Positions 28,014 to 36,143 of a stretch of DNA of 64,000 bases are shown piece after piece. Origin of the DNA: Naumannella halotolerans. Its GTDB lineage: Bacteria; Actinomycetota; Actinomycetes; Propionibacteriales; Propionibacteriaceae. The position numbers and the translations under genes are program-made. How positions within the stretch are numbered: the stretch's first letter is position 1; every line of letters begins with the position of its first letter. The notes beneath the pieces are model-generated. The model saw nothing but the letters and a program-made list of their open reading frames with translations. It ran no database searches and had not been told where the DNA came from. Location of the stretch: the NCBI RefSeq assembly GCF_004364645.1, contig NZ_SOAW01000001.1, positions 1,302,001 to 1,366,000 of the forward strand, read 5' to 3'.

Positions 28014-28774
28014 ACATCGACTGCACGATCGGTGCCGACCGGATCGCCCGGTTGGTCTGGGACCGGTCCCCCGAACCCGATGAACTGCGGGAGACCGCCG
28101 AACGGGCACTGGCCGAGGTCGAACGGGTGGAGGTCGAGGTCGCCGCTCCCGACCGGGTGGTACGCCGAGCGCTGCATCTGGCGGGGTTCCGGCTCGAGGG
28201 CACCCGCCGGCGCGCCGGCCGCGGGGCGGACGGGTCGACGGTCGACGTCGATCTGTACGGCCGCCTGCGGGAGGACGACACCGGTGGTCAGTCCGGTTTC
28301 TCGGCGGTGATGAACTCGGTCCTGCCGCGTACCCGGTCGATCGCCCATGTGCTGTTCCACCGCGACCGTGAGGGCGGCCGGGAGTACCTGTTCTGCCAGA
28401 CCCTGTTCAAACCCGACTGGGAACTCCCCGGCGGTGTGGTGGAGCGCTTCGAATCCCCCCACACCGCGGCCACCAGGGAGGTGCTGGAGGAACTCGGGCT
28501 GGAGGTCGAGCTCGGGGACGTCCTCGCCGTGGACTGGCTTCCGCCCTACCTGGGTTGGGACGATGCCGTGGAGTTGATCTTCGACGGTGGGGTGCTCAGC
28601 GAGGAGCAGCTGGACTCGATGGTGCTGCAGCCCTCGGAGATCGAATCGGTGCACTGGCGCCGGGCGGCCGATGCCCTGGACCAGTTGCGCCCGGGGGCCG
28701 CCCGGCGGTTGCAACACATCGAATCGGAACCGAATCGGACCTGGTACCTCGAGGACGGCAACCCGGTGGGCTGA
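28010..28774 (+). CDS. NUDIX hydrolase with an N-terminal GNAT-like tail segment
   Basis: 254 residues from a GTG overlapping the glgB stop. Residues ~100-250 form a NUDIX domain; the full Nudix box runs from GGVVERFE through REVLEELGL (about residues 143-166). Residues ~1-75 (VVRRALHLAGFRLEGTRRR) resemble the C-terminal half of a GNAT fold, but no acetyl-CoA motif A is visible, so this part is probably not catalytic. Substrate unknown; coupling to glgB hints at a nucleotide-sugar or housekeeping role. The stop codon lies inside a terminator stem. Confidence 0.8.
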   Translation: MNIDCTIGADRIARLVWDRSPEPDELRETAERALAEVERVEVEVAAPDRVVRRALHLAGFRLEGTRRRAGRGADGSTVDVDLYGRLREDDTGGQSGFSAVMNSVLPRTRSIAHVLFHRDREGGREYLFCQTLFKPDWELPGGVVERFESPHTAATREVLEELGLEVELGDVLAVDWLPPYLGWDDAVELIFDGGVLSEEQLDSMVLQPSEIESVHWRRAADALDQLRPGAARRLQHIESEPNRTWYLEDGNPVG

Positions 28775-28795
28775 GACAAGCCCACTCAGCCCACC
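28765..28795. terminator. Bidirectional terminator, NUDIX / oligopeptidase
   Basis: Perfect 11-base inverted repeat (ggtgggctgag / ctcagcccacc) around a 9-base loop. It contains the NUDIX stop and ends 14 bases before the stop of the convergent gene. Confidence 0.7.
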
Positions 28796-28808
28796 GCGGT
28801 CGGCCGGC

Positions 28809-31397
28809 TCATTCGGTGATGCCGATGCCGTCGAGCAGGAAGGCGTAGTCCCAGGCGACCTCTTCCCATCCCTTGTAGCGACCGGAACCACCACCGTGTC
28901 CGCCGTCCATCTCGATCTTGAACACGATGGGCTCGGTGCCGGTGCTCACCTCCCGCAGCCGCTGCACCCACTTGGCCGGTTCGACGAAGAGCACCCGGGT
29001 GTCGTCCAGGCTGGTGACCGCGGCGATCCGGGGGTAGTCGACCGCCCGGATGTTCTCGTAGGGGGTGTAGGCCTTCATCGCGGCATAGACCGCGGGGTCG
29101 GTGATCGGGTTTCCCCACTCCTCCCACTCCAGCGCCGACAACGGCAGGTCCGGGTCGAGGATCGAGGTCAACGCGTCGACGAACGGGACCTGGGCGACGA
29201 TCACCGCATAGAGCTCCGGGGCGAGGTTGGCCACCGCGCCCATCAGCAGGCCGCCCGCCGAACCGCCCATGGCGCCGATCCTGGACCGATCGGCCCAGCC
29301 GGCATCGATCAGGTACCGGGTGGAGTCGACGAAGTCGGTGAAGGAGTTGATCTTCGCCAGCTTCTTGCCCTCGACGTACCAGCCGCGCCCGAGCTCCCCA
29401 CCACCGCGGACATGGGCGATGACATAGACGACACCACGGTCGAGCAGACTCAGCCGGGAGATGCTGAAGCCGGGGTCCATCGAGATCTCGTAGCTGCCGT
29501 AACCGTAGACGATGCTCGGGTGCGGCCCGTTGTCCGGACTCAGATCGGCACGCCGGATCACCGTCAGCGGGATCTGCGTACCGTCGGCGGCACTCGCCCA
29601 CTCCCGCTCGGCGCGATAGGCCTGCGGATCGTATCCACCGCGTACCGGGTTCTCCTTGCGCAACAGGAGTTCTGCGGAGTCGGGTACGAAATCGTAGACC
29701 CGTGCCGGGGTCAGATAGGTCTCGTAGACCAGCCGGACGAGCGGCGCCTGCAGATCCGCGGCGATCAGCTCGACCGAATGCAGTTCGGCCTCGAACTCCG
29801 GGGTCTGCAAGGTCACCTCACCGGCGGTGATCTCGGTCAGGGGCACATATCCGATGGTGGGAACGGTGTCGCGCCGCAGGCCGACGAACAACTGCCCGGC
29901 GGCCGGGACGGCCGAGGTGATGCGTACCCGGTCGTCATGCGGTACGACGGTACGCCAGACCTGTTCGGCACGCGGGAGGGAGATCTCCTCGGCCGCCAGG
30001 ATCGAGACCATCGAGTTCCGGGCGCCGTCGGAGTCATGGGTGATGATCAACCAGCGCTGGGAGTCGATGTCGACCGGTTCGACGCTGTACAGCACCCCGG
30101 CGTCGCGACCGAGCACCACCTGCGGTTCGGCTGCGGGGTCGGTGAGGTCGAGCAGCTGGTTCTCGCTCACCTCGGAATTGCCGATGCCGATGATCAAGGT
30201 CCGGTGATCGGCCGAGCGGTCGATGCCGGTCCACATGGTCGTGTCGTCCTCGGTCCAGATCACCTGGTCGGCCTCGGCGGCGGTCCCGAGCAGATGTCTG
30301 CGCACCTGGTACGGGCGCCAGGAATCGTCCACCACCAGGTAGAAGATCGCCGAGGCATCCGGTGCCCAGACCGGTCCGTAGAAGGTGTTCGGGATCTCGT
30401 CGGCGAGTTCGTCACCGGTCCGCAGGTCACGCACCTTGAGGGTGAACTTCTCGTTGCCCGCATGGTCGACGGCATAGGCCAGCAGGTTGCCGTCGTCGCT
30501 CACCGTCGCCGCCCCCAGGGAGTAGAAGGCATGCCCGTCGGCCTCGGCGTTCTCGTCCAGCAGGATCTGCTCCTGCGCCGGCGGATCGTTCGGGTCGATC
30601 ACCGGTGGGGTCCAGTCCTGCCCACCGGCCGGCACCCGGCAGTGCAGGCCGTACTGCTCGCCCTCCACCATCCGGCCGTAGTACCACCAGTCCCCCCGGC
30701 GGCGTGGCACCGACAGATCGGTCTCCTGGGTACGGGCCTTGATCTCGTCGAAGATCGACTGTCGCAGCTTCGCCTGACCGGCGGTGACCGCCGCGGCGTA
30801 ATCGTTCTCGGCGTGCAGATGCGCCAGCACCTGCGGGTCGTCGCGGTCCCGCAGCCATTCGTAGTCGTCGACGAAGGTCTCGCCATGATGGGTACGGGTG
30901 ACCGGCCGCTTCTCGGCGATCGGTGCCTGCAGGGGCTTCACGTACAGATACTCCTTGGTCTGGGAGAGGTCGTTGAGCTCTCTCACGTCACTGCGTCTGC
31001 TGAATCCCAGGCGCTCGTAGAGTCGGTGGGCATCGGTGAACCGGGTGTCGGTCCACAAGATCAACTCGCGGCAGCCGGCATCGGCGGCAGCCGTTTCGGC
31101 CGCCCGGACCAGCGCCGCGCCGAGCCCCGAACCGCGAGCCTGCGCGGCAACGTAGAGCGATTTCAGTTCGGCGGCACCAGCTGCGGGCCGCCAGCCGACG
31201 CTGGCGACCAGCACACCGTCACGCTCGAGCACCCAGAGGTCACCGGCATGCTCGGCCCAGGCCGTGGCCGGGGAGCGCATCCAGGGTTCCTCGGCGTCGA
31301 CGTCGAGGATGATCCCGGGATACTCGGACCAGATGCCACCGATCAGCTCGATCAGTGCCGCGGAATCGGTGTCGCGAACCGGGCGCAGATCCTCCAC
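28809..31397 (-). CDS. GNAT acetyltransferase fused to oligopeptidase B (S9A)
   Basis: 862 residues in one uninterrupted frame. Residues 1-~155 form a complete GNAT domain: LKSLYVAAQARGSGLGAALV is motif A, RLYERLGF is motif B, and it ends with YLYVKPL, a common GNAT terminus. From ~157 (EKRPVTRTHHGETFVDDYEW) onward it is a full prolyl oligopeptidase: seven-bladed propeller, then the hydrolase domain with the Ser in GAMGGSAGGLLMG and the His in DGGHGGGSGRYKGW. Oligopeptidase B cleaves short peptides after basic residues and is normally about 700 residues alone. The fusion is unusual. The ATG at 31397 is the first start; an internal start giving the peptidase alone is not obvious. Confidence 0.88.
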   Translation of the reverse strand: MEDLRPVRDTDSAALIELIGGIWSEYPGIILDVDAEEPWMRSPATAWAEHAGDLWVLERDGVLVASVGWRPAAGAAELKSLYVAAQARGSGLGAALVRAAETAAADAGCRELILWTDTRFTDAHRLYERLGFSRRSDVRELNDLSQTKEYLYVKPLQAPIAEKRPVTRTHHGETFVDDYEWLRDRDDPQVLAHLHAENDYAAAVTAGQAKLRQSIFDEIKARTQETDLSVPRRRGDWWYYGRMVEGEQYGLHCRVPAGGQDWTPPVIDPNDPPAQEQILLDENAEADGHAFYSLGAATVSDDGNLLAYAVDHAGNEKFTLKVRDLRTGDELADEIPNTFYGPVWAPDASAIFYLVVDDSWRPYQVRRHLLGTAAEADQVIWTEDDTTMWTGIDRSADHRTLIIGIGNSEVSENQLLDLTDPAAEPQVVLGRDAGVLYSVEPVDIDSQRWLIITHDSDGARNSMVSILAAEEISLPRAEQVWRTVVPHDDRVRITSAVPAAGQLFVGLRRDTVPTIGYVPLTEITAGEVTLQTPEFEAELHSVELIAADLQAPLVRLVYETYLTPARVYDFVPDSAELLLRKENPVRGGYDPQAYRAEREWASAADGTQIPLTVIRRADLSPDNGPHPSIVYGYGSYEISMDPGFSISRLSLLDRGVVYVIAHVRGGGELGRGWYVEGKKLAKINSFTDFVDSTRYLIDAGWADRSRIGAMGGSAGGLLMGAVANLAPELYAVIVAQVPFVDALTSILDPDLPLSALEWEEWGNPITDPAVYAAMKAYTPYENIRAVDYPRIAAVTSLDDTRVLFVEPAKWVQRLREVSTGTEPIVFKIEMDGGHGGGSGRYKGWEEVAWDYAFLLDGIGITE

Positions 31398-31417
31398 CGC
31401 CTGGGCTCGACGGCCGC

Positions 31418-32338
31418 TCAGAACAGTGCCGTCATCAGGTCTCGCCGGGCCTTCAGAACCGCCGGATCCTTCGGGTCCACCACCTCGAACAGTTCCAGCA
31501 GCCGCTGCCGGACCCGCTCGCGGTCATCCCCGGCGGTACGCCGCACGACCCCGACCAACCGGCCGAACCCGGCCGCCGCGTCACCGCCGACGATCTCGGC
31601 GTCCGCGGCGGCCAGCTGGGCCTCGACATCTGCGGGCGCGGCCTCGGCCGTCGCGATCACCGCCTGCGGATCGATGCCGGCGCCGACCGTGCGGGCGAGC
31701 AGGCCGACCTGGGCCTTACCTGCCCTGGCCTCGGGATCGTTCGGGGTCTCGGCCAACAGCTTGGCGTACTCGGCCTCGGCGGCGGCGTAGTCACCGGCGG
31801 CCAGGGCAGCGTCGGCGGCCTCGAAACGTGGATCGGCCGGGGGCTCTGCACCCTCGTCGGACTCGGCTTCGGCGCCCTGGGACGGTGCGGTGCCGACGAT
31901 CCCGTTGGCCACCGCGGTCTGCAGCACCTGATCGATCACCGCCCGCACCTGGTCGGCGGGTTGGGCACCTTGGAACAGCGGGGCCAACTGCCCACCGAGG
32001 ACCGCCACCACCGTCGGCACGGCCTGCACCCCGAGCGCCTGGGCGATCTGGCCCTCGGTGTCGACATCGACCCGCCCGAGCAGGAACCTGCCACCGGAGG
32101 AGTTCGCCAGGTCGGCCAGGGTACGGCTCAACTCCGCCGTGCCCTCCGCCCTCGGTGACCAGAACTCGACCACCACCGGATACCTGACCGACTCCCCCAG
32201 CACCTGCTGGAAGTTCACCTGGGTGATGTCGACGACGAAACTGCCGCCACCGGCCTGTGCGCCGGTGGACTGCGGGGCCTGCGCCTTGGCCTTCAGGGCC
32301 GAAAGGTCCATGGCGCCACCAAAACTGGAAGAACTCAT
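31418..32338 (-). CDS. Thioredoxin-fold TPR protein (YbbN/CnoX-like), no CXXC
   Basis: 306 residues from the ATG at 32338. Residues ~30-140 are a thioredoxin fold, but the active-site position reads EFWSPRAEGTAEL, so the redox CXXC is missing. The C-terminal half has tetratricopeptide-type helices (ADAALAAGDYAAAEAEYAKLLAETPNDPEARAGKA is read in two parts). Actinobacterial YbbN-like proteins share this loss and are thought to be chaperone-like rather than redox enzymes. A CAGAAT box six bases before the ATG suggests a leaderless mRNA from a promoter back-to-back with pgm. Confidence 0.82.
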   Translation of the reverse strand: MSSSSFGGAMDLSALKAKAQAPQSTGAQAGGGSFVVDITQVNFQQVLGESVRYPVVVEFWSPRAEGTAELSRTLADLANSSGGRFLLGRVDVDTEGQIAQALGVQAVPTVVAVLGGQLAPLFQGAQPADQVRAVIDQVLQTAVANGIVGTAPSQGAEAESDEGAEPPADPRFEAADAALAAGDYAAAEAEYAKLLAETPNDPEARAGKAQVGLLARTVGAGIDPQAVIATAEAAPADVEAQLAAADAEIVGGDAAAGFGRLVGVVRRTAGDDRERVRQRLLELFEVVDPKDPAVLKARRDLMTALF

Positions 32339-32384
32339 GACCCCATTCTGGCAGGCCCGGCCGACGACACGGCAGGATAGGGCC
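32339..32384. promoter_or_regulatory. Back-to-back leaderless promoters (ybbN-like / pgm)
   Basis: Only 46 bases separate two divergent start codons. On the minus strand CAGAAT (32345-32350) is six bases from its ATG; on the plus strand CAGGAT (32373-32378) is six bases from the pgm ATG. The -35 region of each promoter must lie in or near the other one, so the two are likely to interfere with each other. Confidence 0.55.
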
Positions 32385-34022
32385 ATGGCACACGAGCGGG
32401 CCGGTCAACCGGCGCAGTCCTCCGACCTGATCGACGTCGACGCGGTGCTGGCCGCGTACCACGAGATCGTCCCGGATCCGACGAATCCGGACCAGCAGGT
32501 GGTCTTCGGCACCTCCGGTCACCGGGGCTCCAGTCTGGACGGCGCCTTCAACGATCTGCACATCGCCGCCACCACCCAGGCCATCGTCGAGTACCGGGCC
32601 TCGCAGGGGATCACCGGCCCGGTGTACCTGGGCAAGGACACCCACGCACTGTCCCTGCCCGCCTGGCGTACCGCCACCGAAGTGCTGATCGGCAACGACA
32701 TCGCGGTCCGCGCCGAGCGCGAGGACGAGTACACCCCCACCCCGGCCCTGTCCCGAGCGATCGTGGTGCACAACGCCGACCCCGCCAATGCCGGTGCACC
32801 CGCCGACGGGATCGTCGTCACCCCCTCGCACAACCCGCCCCGCGACGGCGGGTTCAAATACAACCCACCGCACGGCGGGCCCGCCGACACCGATGCGACC
32901 AAGGCCATCGCGGCCCGGGCCAACGCACTGCTCGCTGACCCGGCGGCCATCCGGAGGGTCACCTACGCCGTGGCCGAGCCGCAGGTCGAGCGCTTCGACT
33001 ACCTGAGCCTGTACATCGACGGACTCGCCGAGGCGATCGACCTCGACGCGATCCGCAGGTCGGGACTGCGGATGGGGGCCGATCCGATGGGCGGTGCCAG
33101 TGTGCACTACTGGCAGGCGATCGCCGAGCGTCTGCAGCTCGACATCACCGTCACCAATGACACCGTGGACCCGGCCTGGTCGTTCATGACCCTGGACACC
33201 GACGGCAAGATCCGGATGGATCCCTCCTCCCCCGACGCGATGGCCTCCCTGCTGGCCAACCGCACGGCCTACGACCTGTCCACCGGCAACGACGCCGACT
33301 CCGACCGGCACGGGATCGTCACCCCCGATGCCGGGCTGATGAACCCCAATGCCTACCTGGCCGTCGCCATCGGCTACCTGTACACCCACCGCAGCGGATG
33401 GCCGCAGGGCATCGGAGTCGGCAAGACCCTGGTCTCGTCGTCGATGATCGACCGGGTCGTCGCCGATCTCGGCCTGAATCTGGTGGAGGTGCCGGTCGGC
33501 TTCAAGTGGTTCGTTCCCGGTCTCAGCGACGGAACTCTCGGCTTCGGCGGGGAGGAATCGGCCGGAGCCTCCTTCCTCACCCGCGACGGCCGGACCTGGA
33601 CCACCGACAAGGACGGGATCCTGCTCTGCCTGCTGGCCGCGGAGATCCTGGCCGTCACCCAGAAGACCCCGTCGCAGCTGTACTCGGAGTTGACTCACCG
33701 ATTCGGGGAGCCCGCCTACTCCCGGATCGACGCCTCAGCCGACCGGGAGCAGAAGGCGCGGCTGGCAGCCCTCTCCCCGGCCGATGTCACCGCCACCGAA
33801 CTGGCCGGCGAGCCGATCACCGCGGTGCTGACCAAGGCACCCGGCAACGATGCCCCGATCGGCGGGATCAAGGTCACCACCGAGAACGCCTGGTTCGCCG
33901 CCCGGCCCTCCGGCACCGAGGACAAGTACAAGATCTACGCCGAGTCGATGCGCGGCCCGGAACATCTGGCGCAGGTGCAGGCCGCCGCCCAGGACGTGGT
34001 GTCGCGGGCGCTGGGTGATTGA
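32385..34022 (+). CDS. pgm: Phosphoglucomutase (alpha-D-glucose specific)
   Basis: 545 residues, the size of the Pgm of Escherichia coli type. FGTSGHRGSSLDGAFN is the family start, the phosphoserine is S148 in VTPSHNPPRDGGFKYN, the magnesium loop is GNDADSDRHGI, the sugar-binding loop GFGGEESAG, and the phosphate-binding loop ARPSGTEDKYKIYAES. It interconverts glucose 1- and 6-phosphate and links glycogen to glycolysis. Its last codons and stop lie in the first copy of a 20-base tandem repeat. Confidence 0.96.
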   Translation: MAHERAGQPAQSSDLIDVDAVLAAYHEIVPDPTNPDQQVVFGTSGHRGSSLDGAFNDLHIAATTQAIVEYRASQGITGPVYLGKDTHALSLPAWRTATEVLIGNDIAVRAEREDEYTPTPALSRAIVVHNADPANAGAPADGIVVTPSHNPPRDGGFKYNPPHGGPADTDATKAIAARANALLADPAAIRRVTYAVAEPQVERFDYLSLYIDGLAEAIDLDAIRRSGLRMGADPMGGASVHYWQAIAERLQLDITVTNDTVDPAWSFMTLDTDGKIRMDPSSPDAMASLLANRTAYDLSTGNDADSDRHGIVTPDAGLMNPNAYLAVAIGYLYTHRSGWPQGIGVGKTLVSSSMIDRVVADLGLNLVEVPVGFKWFVPGLSDGTLGFGGEESAGASFLTRDGRTWTTDKDGILLCLLAAEILAVTQKTPSQLYSELTHRFGEPAYSRIDASADREQKARLAALSPADVTATELAGEPITAVLTKAPGNDAPIGGIKVTTENAWFAARPSGTEDKYKIYAESMRGPEHLAQVQAAAQDVVSRALGD

Positions 34023-34089
34023 TCGACCGGCTGGGTGATTGATCGACCGGCTGGGTGGTTGATCGACCGGCTGGGTGGTGAGTCGACCT
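34010..34089. repeat. 20-base tandem repeat, 4 copies, spanning the pgm stop
   Basis: The unit gctgggtgattgatcgaccg is at 34010-34029, repeats exactly at 34030-34049, with one change at 34050-34069, and with five changes at 34070-34089. The pgm stop TGA (34020-34022) is in the first copy. Each of the first three copies keeps the same TGA, and the last copies have drifted. Confidence 0.92.
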
Positions 34090-34202
34090 GCCCGAACGGC
34101 GGCTGATCCGGAAGGTTCGGCACCGAAACGACCCGCACCGAAGCGCCACCGTTCGTTCACCACGGGTTCATCCGGGGGTTGCCAGCACACACCGAAGGGC
34201 CC

Positions 34203-34214
34203 TAGCTTTCCGGA
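34203..34214 (+). promoter_or_regulatory. Probable -10 element of the Ugp-like operon
   Basis: TAGCTT (34203-34208) is six bases before the GTG of the first permease gene, with no ribosome site. Likely a leaderless transcript. Confidence 0.5.
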
Positions 34215-35195
34215 GTGGCTGGCACAGTGGAAGTGGCAAGCGGGGATCCTCCGCGGTCCGAGGCGACCGCCGATGATCGAACGGGAACGTCACCGTCCCG
34301 CCGTCGGCGATTCGGCATCAGCAGGCGCAACCGGGGTGATTTCTGGATCTTCTTGTTGTTCGCGCTGCCGAACATCGTGTTGATCCTGGTCTTCTCCTAC
34401 CGCCCGATCCTGACGAACTTCTACTACTCCACGCTGAACTGGGTGCTCGGGTCACCGATCGCCACCAGCGCCGGGCTGGACAACTACGTCCGGTTCTTCA
34501 GCGGCGACCGCGCGGTCGAGGTGCTGCGGACGACGGCGATCTTCACCATCGCCACCGTCGGCGGCTCGATCGTCCTCGGCCTCGGTCTGGCGGTGGTCCT
34601 CAGCCGGCCCCTGCGCGGACGTACCTTCGCCCGAGCCTCGGTCTTCGCTCCCTATGTCCTGTCCGGTGTGGGCATCGGACTCGTCTGGTCGTTCATCTTC
34701 GACCCGACGATCGGCGTGATGGCGATCATCCTGCGCAAGTTCGGCGCCGCCTCACCGCAGTGGTTCAACGACCCGGACCTGACCCTGGTGATGGTGATCA
34801 TCGTCTTCATCTGGAAGAACGTCGGCTACTGCGCGGTGATCTACATCGCCGCCATGACCGCGGTCCCCAATGACGTGCTCGAGGCGGCCTCGATCGACGG
34901 GGCCTCACCGGTACGTCGATTCTTCTCGGTCACCCTGCCGTTGCTGTCGCCCACCAGCTTCTTCCTGCTGATGACCGTCACCTTGGCATCACTGCAGGCC
35001 TTCGACATCCTGCGGATCATGAACCCGCTCGGCCGGGGCACCACGACGCTGATGTACGAGTCGTACCTGCAGGCCTTCCTGGCCAACAACCAGGCCGGTT
35101 ACTCCGCAGCGATCTCCAGCATCTTGTTCATCGTCCTGATGGTCCTCACCCTGGTCCAACTGATCTTCGTCGAGAGGCGGGTGCACTACACGTGA
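34215..35195 (+). CDS. ABC importer permease, UgpA/MalF type
   Basis: 326 residues from a GTG. A basic cytoplasmic tail (RRRRFGISRRNRGD) precedes about six membrane helices. The EAA loop that contacts the ATPase is EAASIDGASPVRRFFSVTLPLLSP. RPILTNFYYSTLNW and IWKNVGYCAVIYIAAMTAVP are typical of UgpA-like sugar or glycerol-phosphate permeases. It forms a heterodimer with the product of the next gene, which it overlaps by four bases (GTGA). Confidence 0.9.
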   Translation: MAGTVEVASGDPPRSEATADDRTGTSPSRRRRFGISRRNRGDFWIFLLFALPNIVLILVFSYRPILTNFYYSTLNWVLGSPIATSAGLDNYVRFFSGDRAVEVLRTTAIFTIATVGGSIVLGLGLAVVLSRPLRGRTFARASVFAPYVLSGVGIGLVWSFIFDPTIGVMAIILRKFGAASPQWFNDPDLTLVMVIIVFIWKNVGYCAVIYIAAMTAVPNDVLEAASIDGASPVRRFFSVTLPLLSPTSFFLLMTVTLASLQAFDILRIMNPLGRGTTTLMYESYLQAFLANNQAGYSAAISSILFIVLMVLTLVQLIFVERRVHYT

Positions 35196-36076
35196 GCACG
35201 ACCACGCTCCCGGCCGATACCCCGACCCCGCGCCGCCGGCAGCGTTCCGGCGCCGCGGTCGCCGGGGACCTGATCGGCGGCTACCTGCCGATGATCATCG
35301 CCACCTTGGCAGTGGTCCTCCCACTGGTCTGGATGATCATCAGCTCGTTCAAGTCCCCCGGGGAGATTGTCACCCGGGAGCTGATCCTGTTCCCGGCCGA
35401 TCCCAGCCTCGCCGCCTACGAGCGGGCCTCGGCGACCGTGGACTTCCCCCGGTTGTTCCTGAACTCGTTCATCGTCACCGCCATCGGTTCGGGCCTGAAG
35501 GTGATCTTGGCACTGACCACCGCCTATGCCCTGGTCTTCGTCCGGTTCCCGTTCAAACGGATCATCTTCGTCGCCATCCTGGTGGCCCTGATGGTGCCCC
35601 CGCAGGTCTCCCTGCTTCCCAACTACGTGTTCATCGCCGGGCTCGGCGGAACCGACACCTACTGGGGACTGATCCTTCCCGGTCTGGGCACGGCATTCGG
35701 CACGTTCCTGCTCCGGCAGCACTTCCTGTCCCTGCCCAAGGAACTGCTGGAAGCTGCCGAGATCGATGGCGCCGGTCACTTCCGACGCCTGTTCAGCATC
35801 GTCGCCCCGGTCTCCGCACCGACCATCGCCACGGTCGCCCTGGTCACCATCGTGACCGAGTGGAACGAGTACATCTGGCCCCTGGTGATCACCAACTCGC
35901 TGTCGATGGCGACCTTGCCGGTCGGCCTGACCCGGTTGCAGAACAGTGAGCCTGATCCCAGTGCCTACGCCATGTTGATGGCGGGATCGGTATTGGTGAT
36001 CCTGCCGGTGCTGATCGTCTTCGCGATCCTCCAACGACACATCGTTGCAGGACTCACCCAAGGCGCGGTCAAGTGA
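35192..36076 (+). CDS. ABC importer permease, UgpE/MalG type
   Basis: 294 residues from a GTG overlapping the previous stop. Six membrane helices with a MalG-type EAA loop (EAAEIDGAGHFRRLFSIVAPVSAP) and the conserved LVWMIISSFKSPGEI and LMVPPQVSLLPNYVFIAGLG. Forms the translocation path with the UgpA-like subunit. No ATPase gene is present in the operon, so a shared multi-sugar ATPase (MsiK/UgpC type) encoded elsewhere must energise it. Confidence 0.9.
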   Translation: MSTTTLPADTPTPRRRQRSGAAVAGDLIGGYLPMIIATLAVVLPLVWMIISSFKSPGEIVTRELILFPADPSLAAYERASATVDFPRLFLNSFIVTAIGSGLKVILALTTAYALVFVRFPFKRIIFVAILVALMVPPQVSLLPNYVFIAGLGGTDTYWGLILPGLGTAFGTFLLRQHFLSLPKELLEAAEIDGAGHFRRLFSIVAPVSAPTIATVALVTIVTEWNEYIWPLVITNSLSMATLPVGLTRLQNSEPDPSAYAMLMAGSVLVILPVLIVFAILQRHIVAGLTQGAVK

Positions 36077-36143
36077 CCGCCACCTATGTATCGACCCTCC
36101 CGGCGGCGACGGATCGTCGGGTTGTTGACGAAAGGGACAGTCA

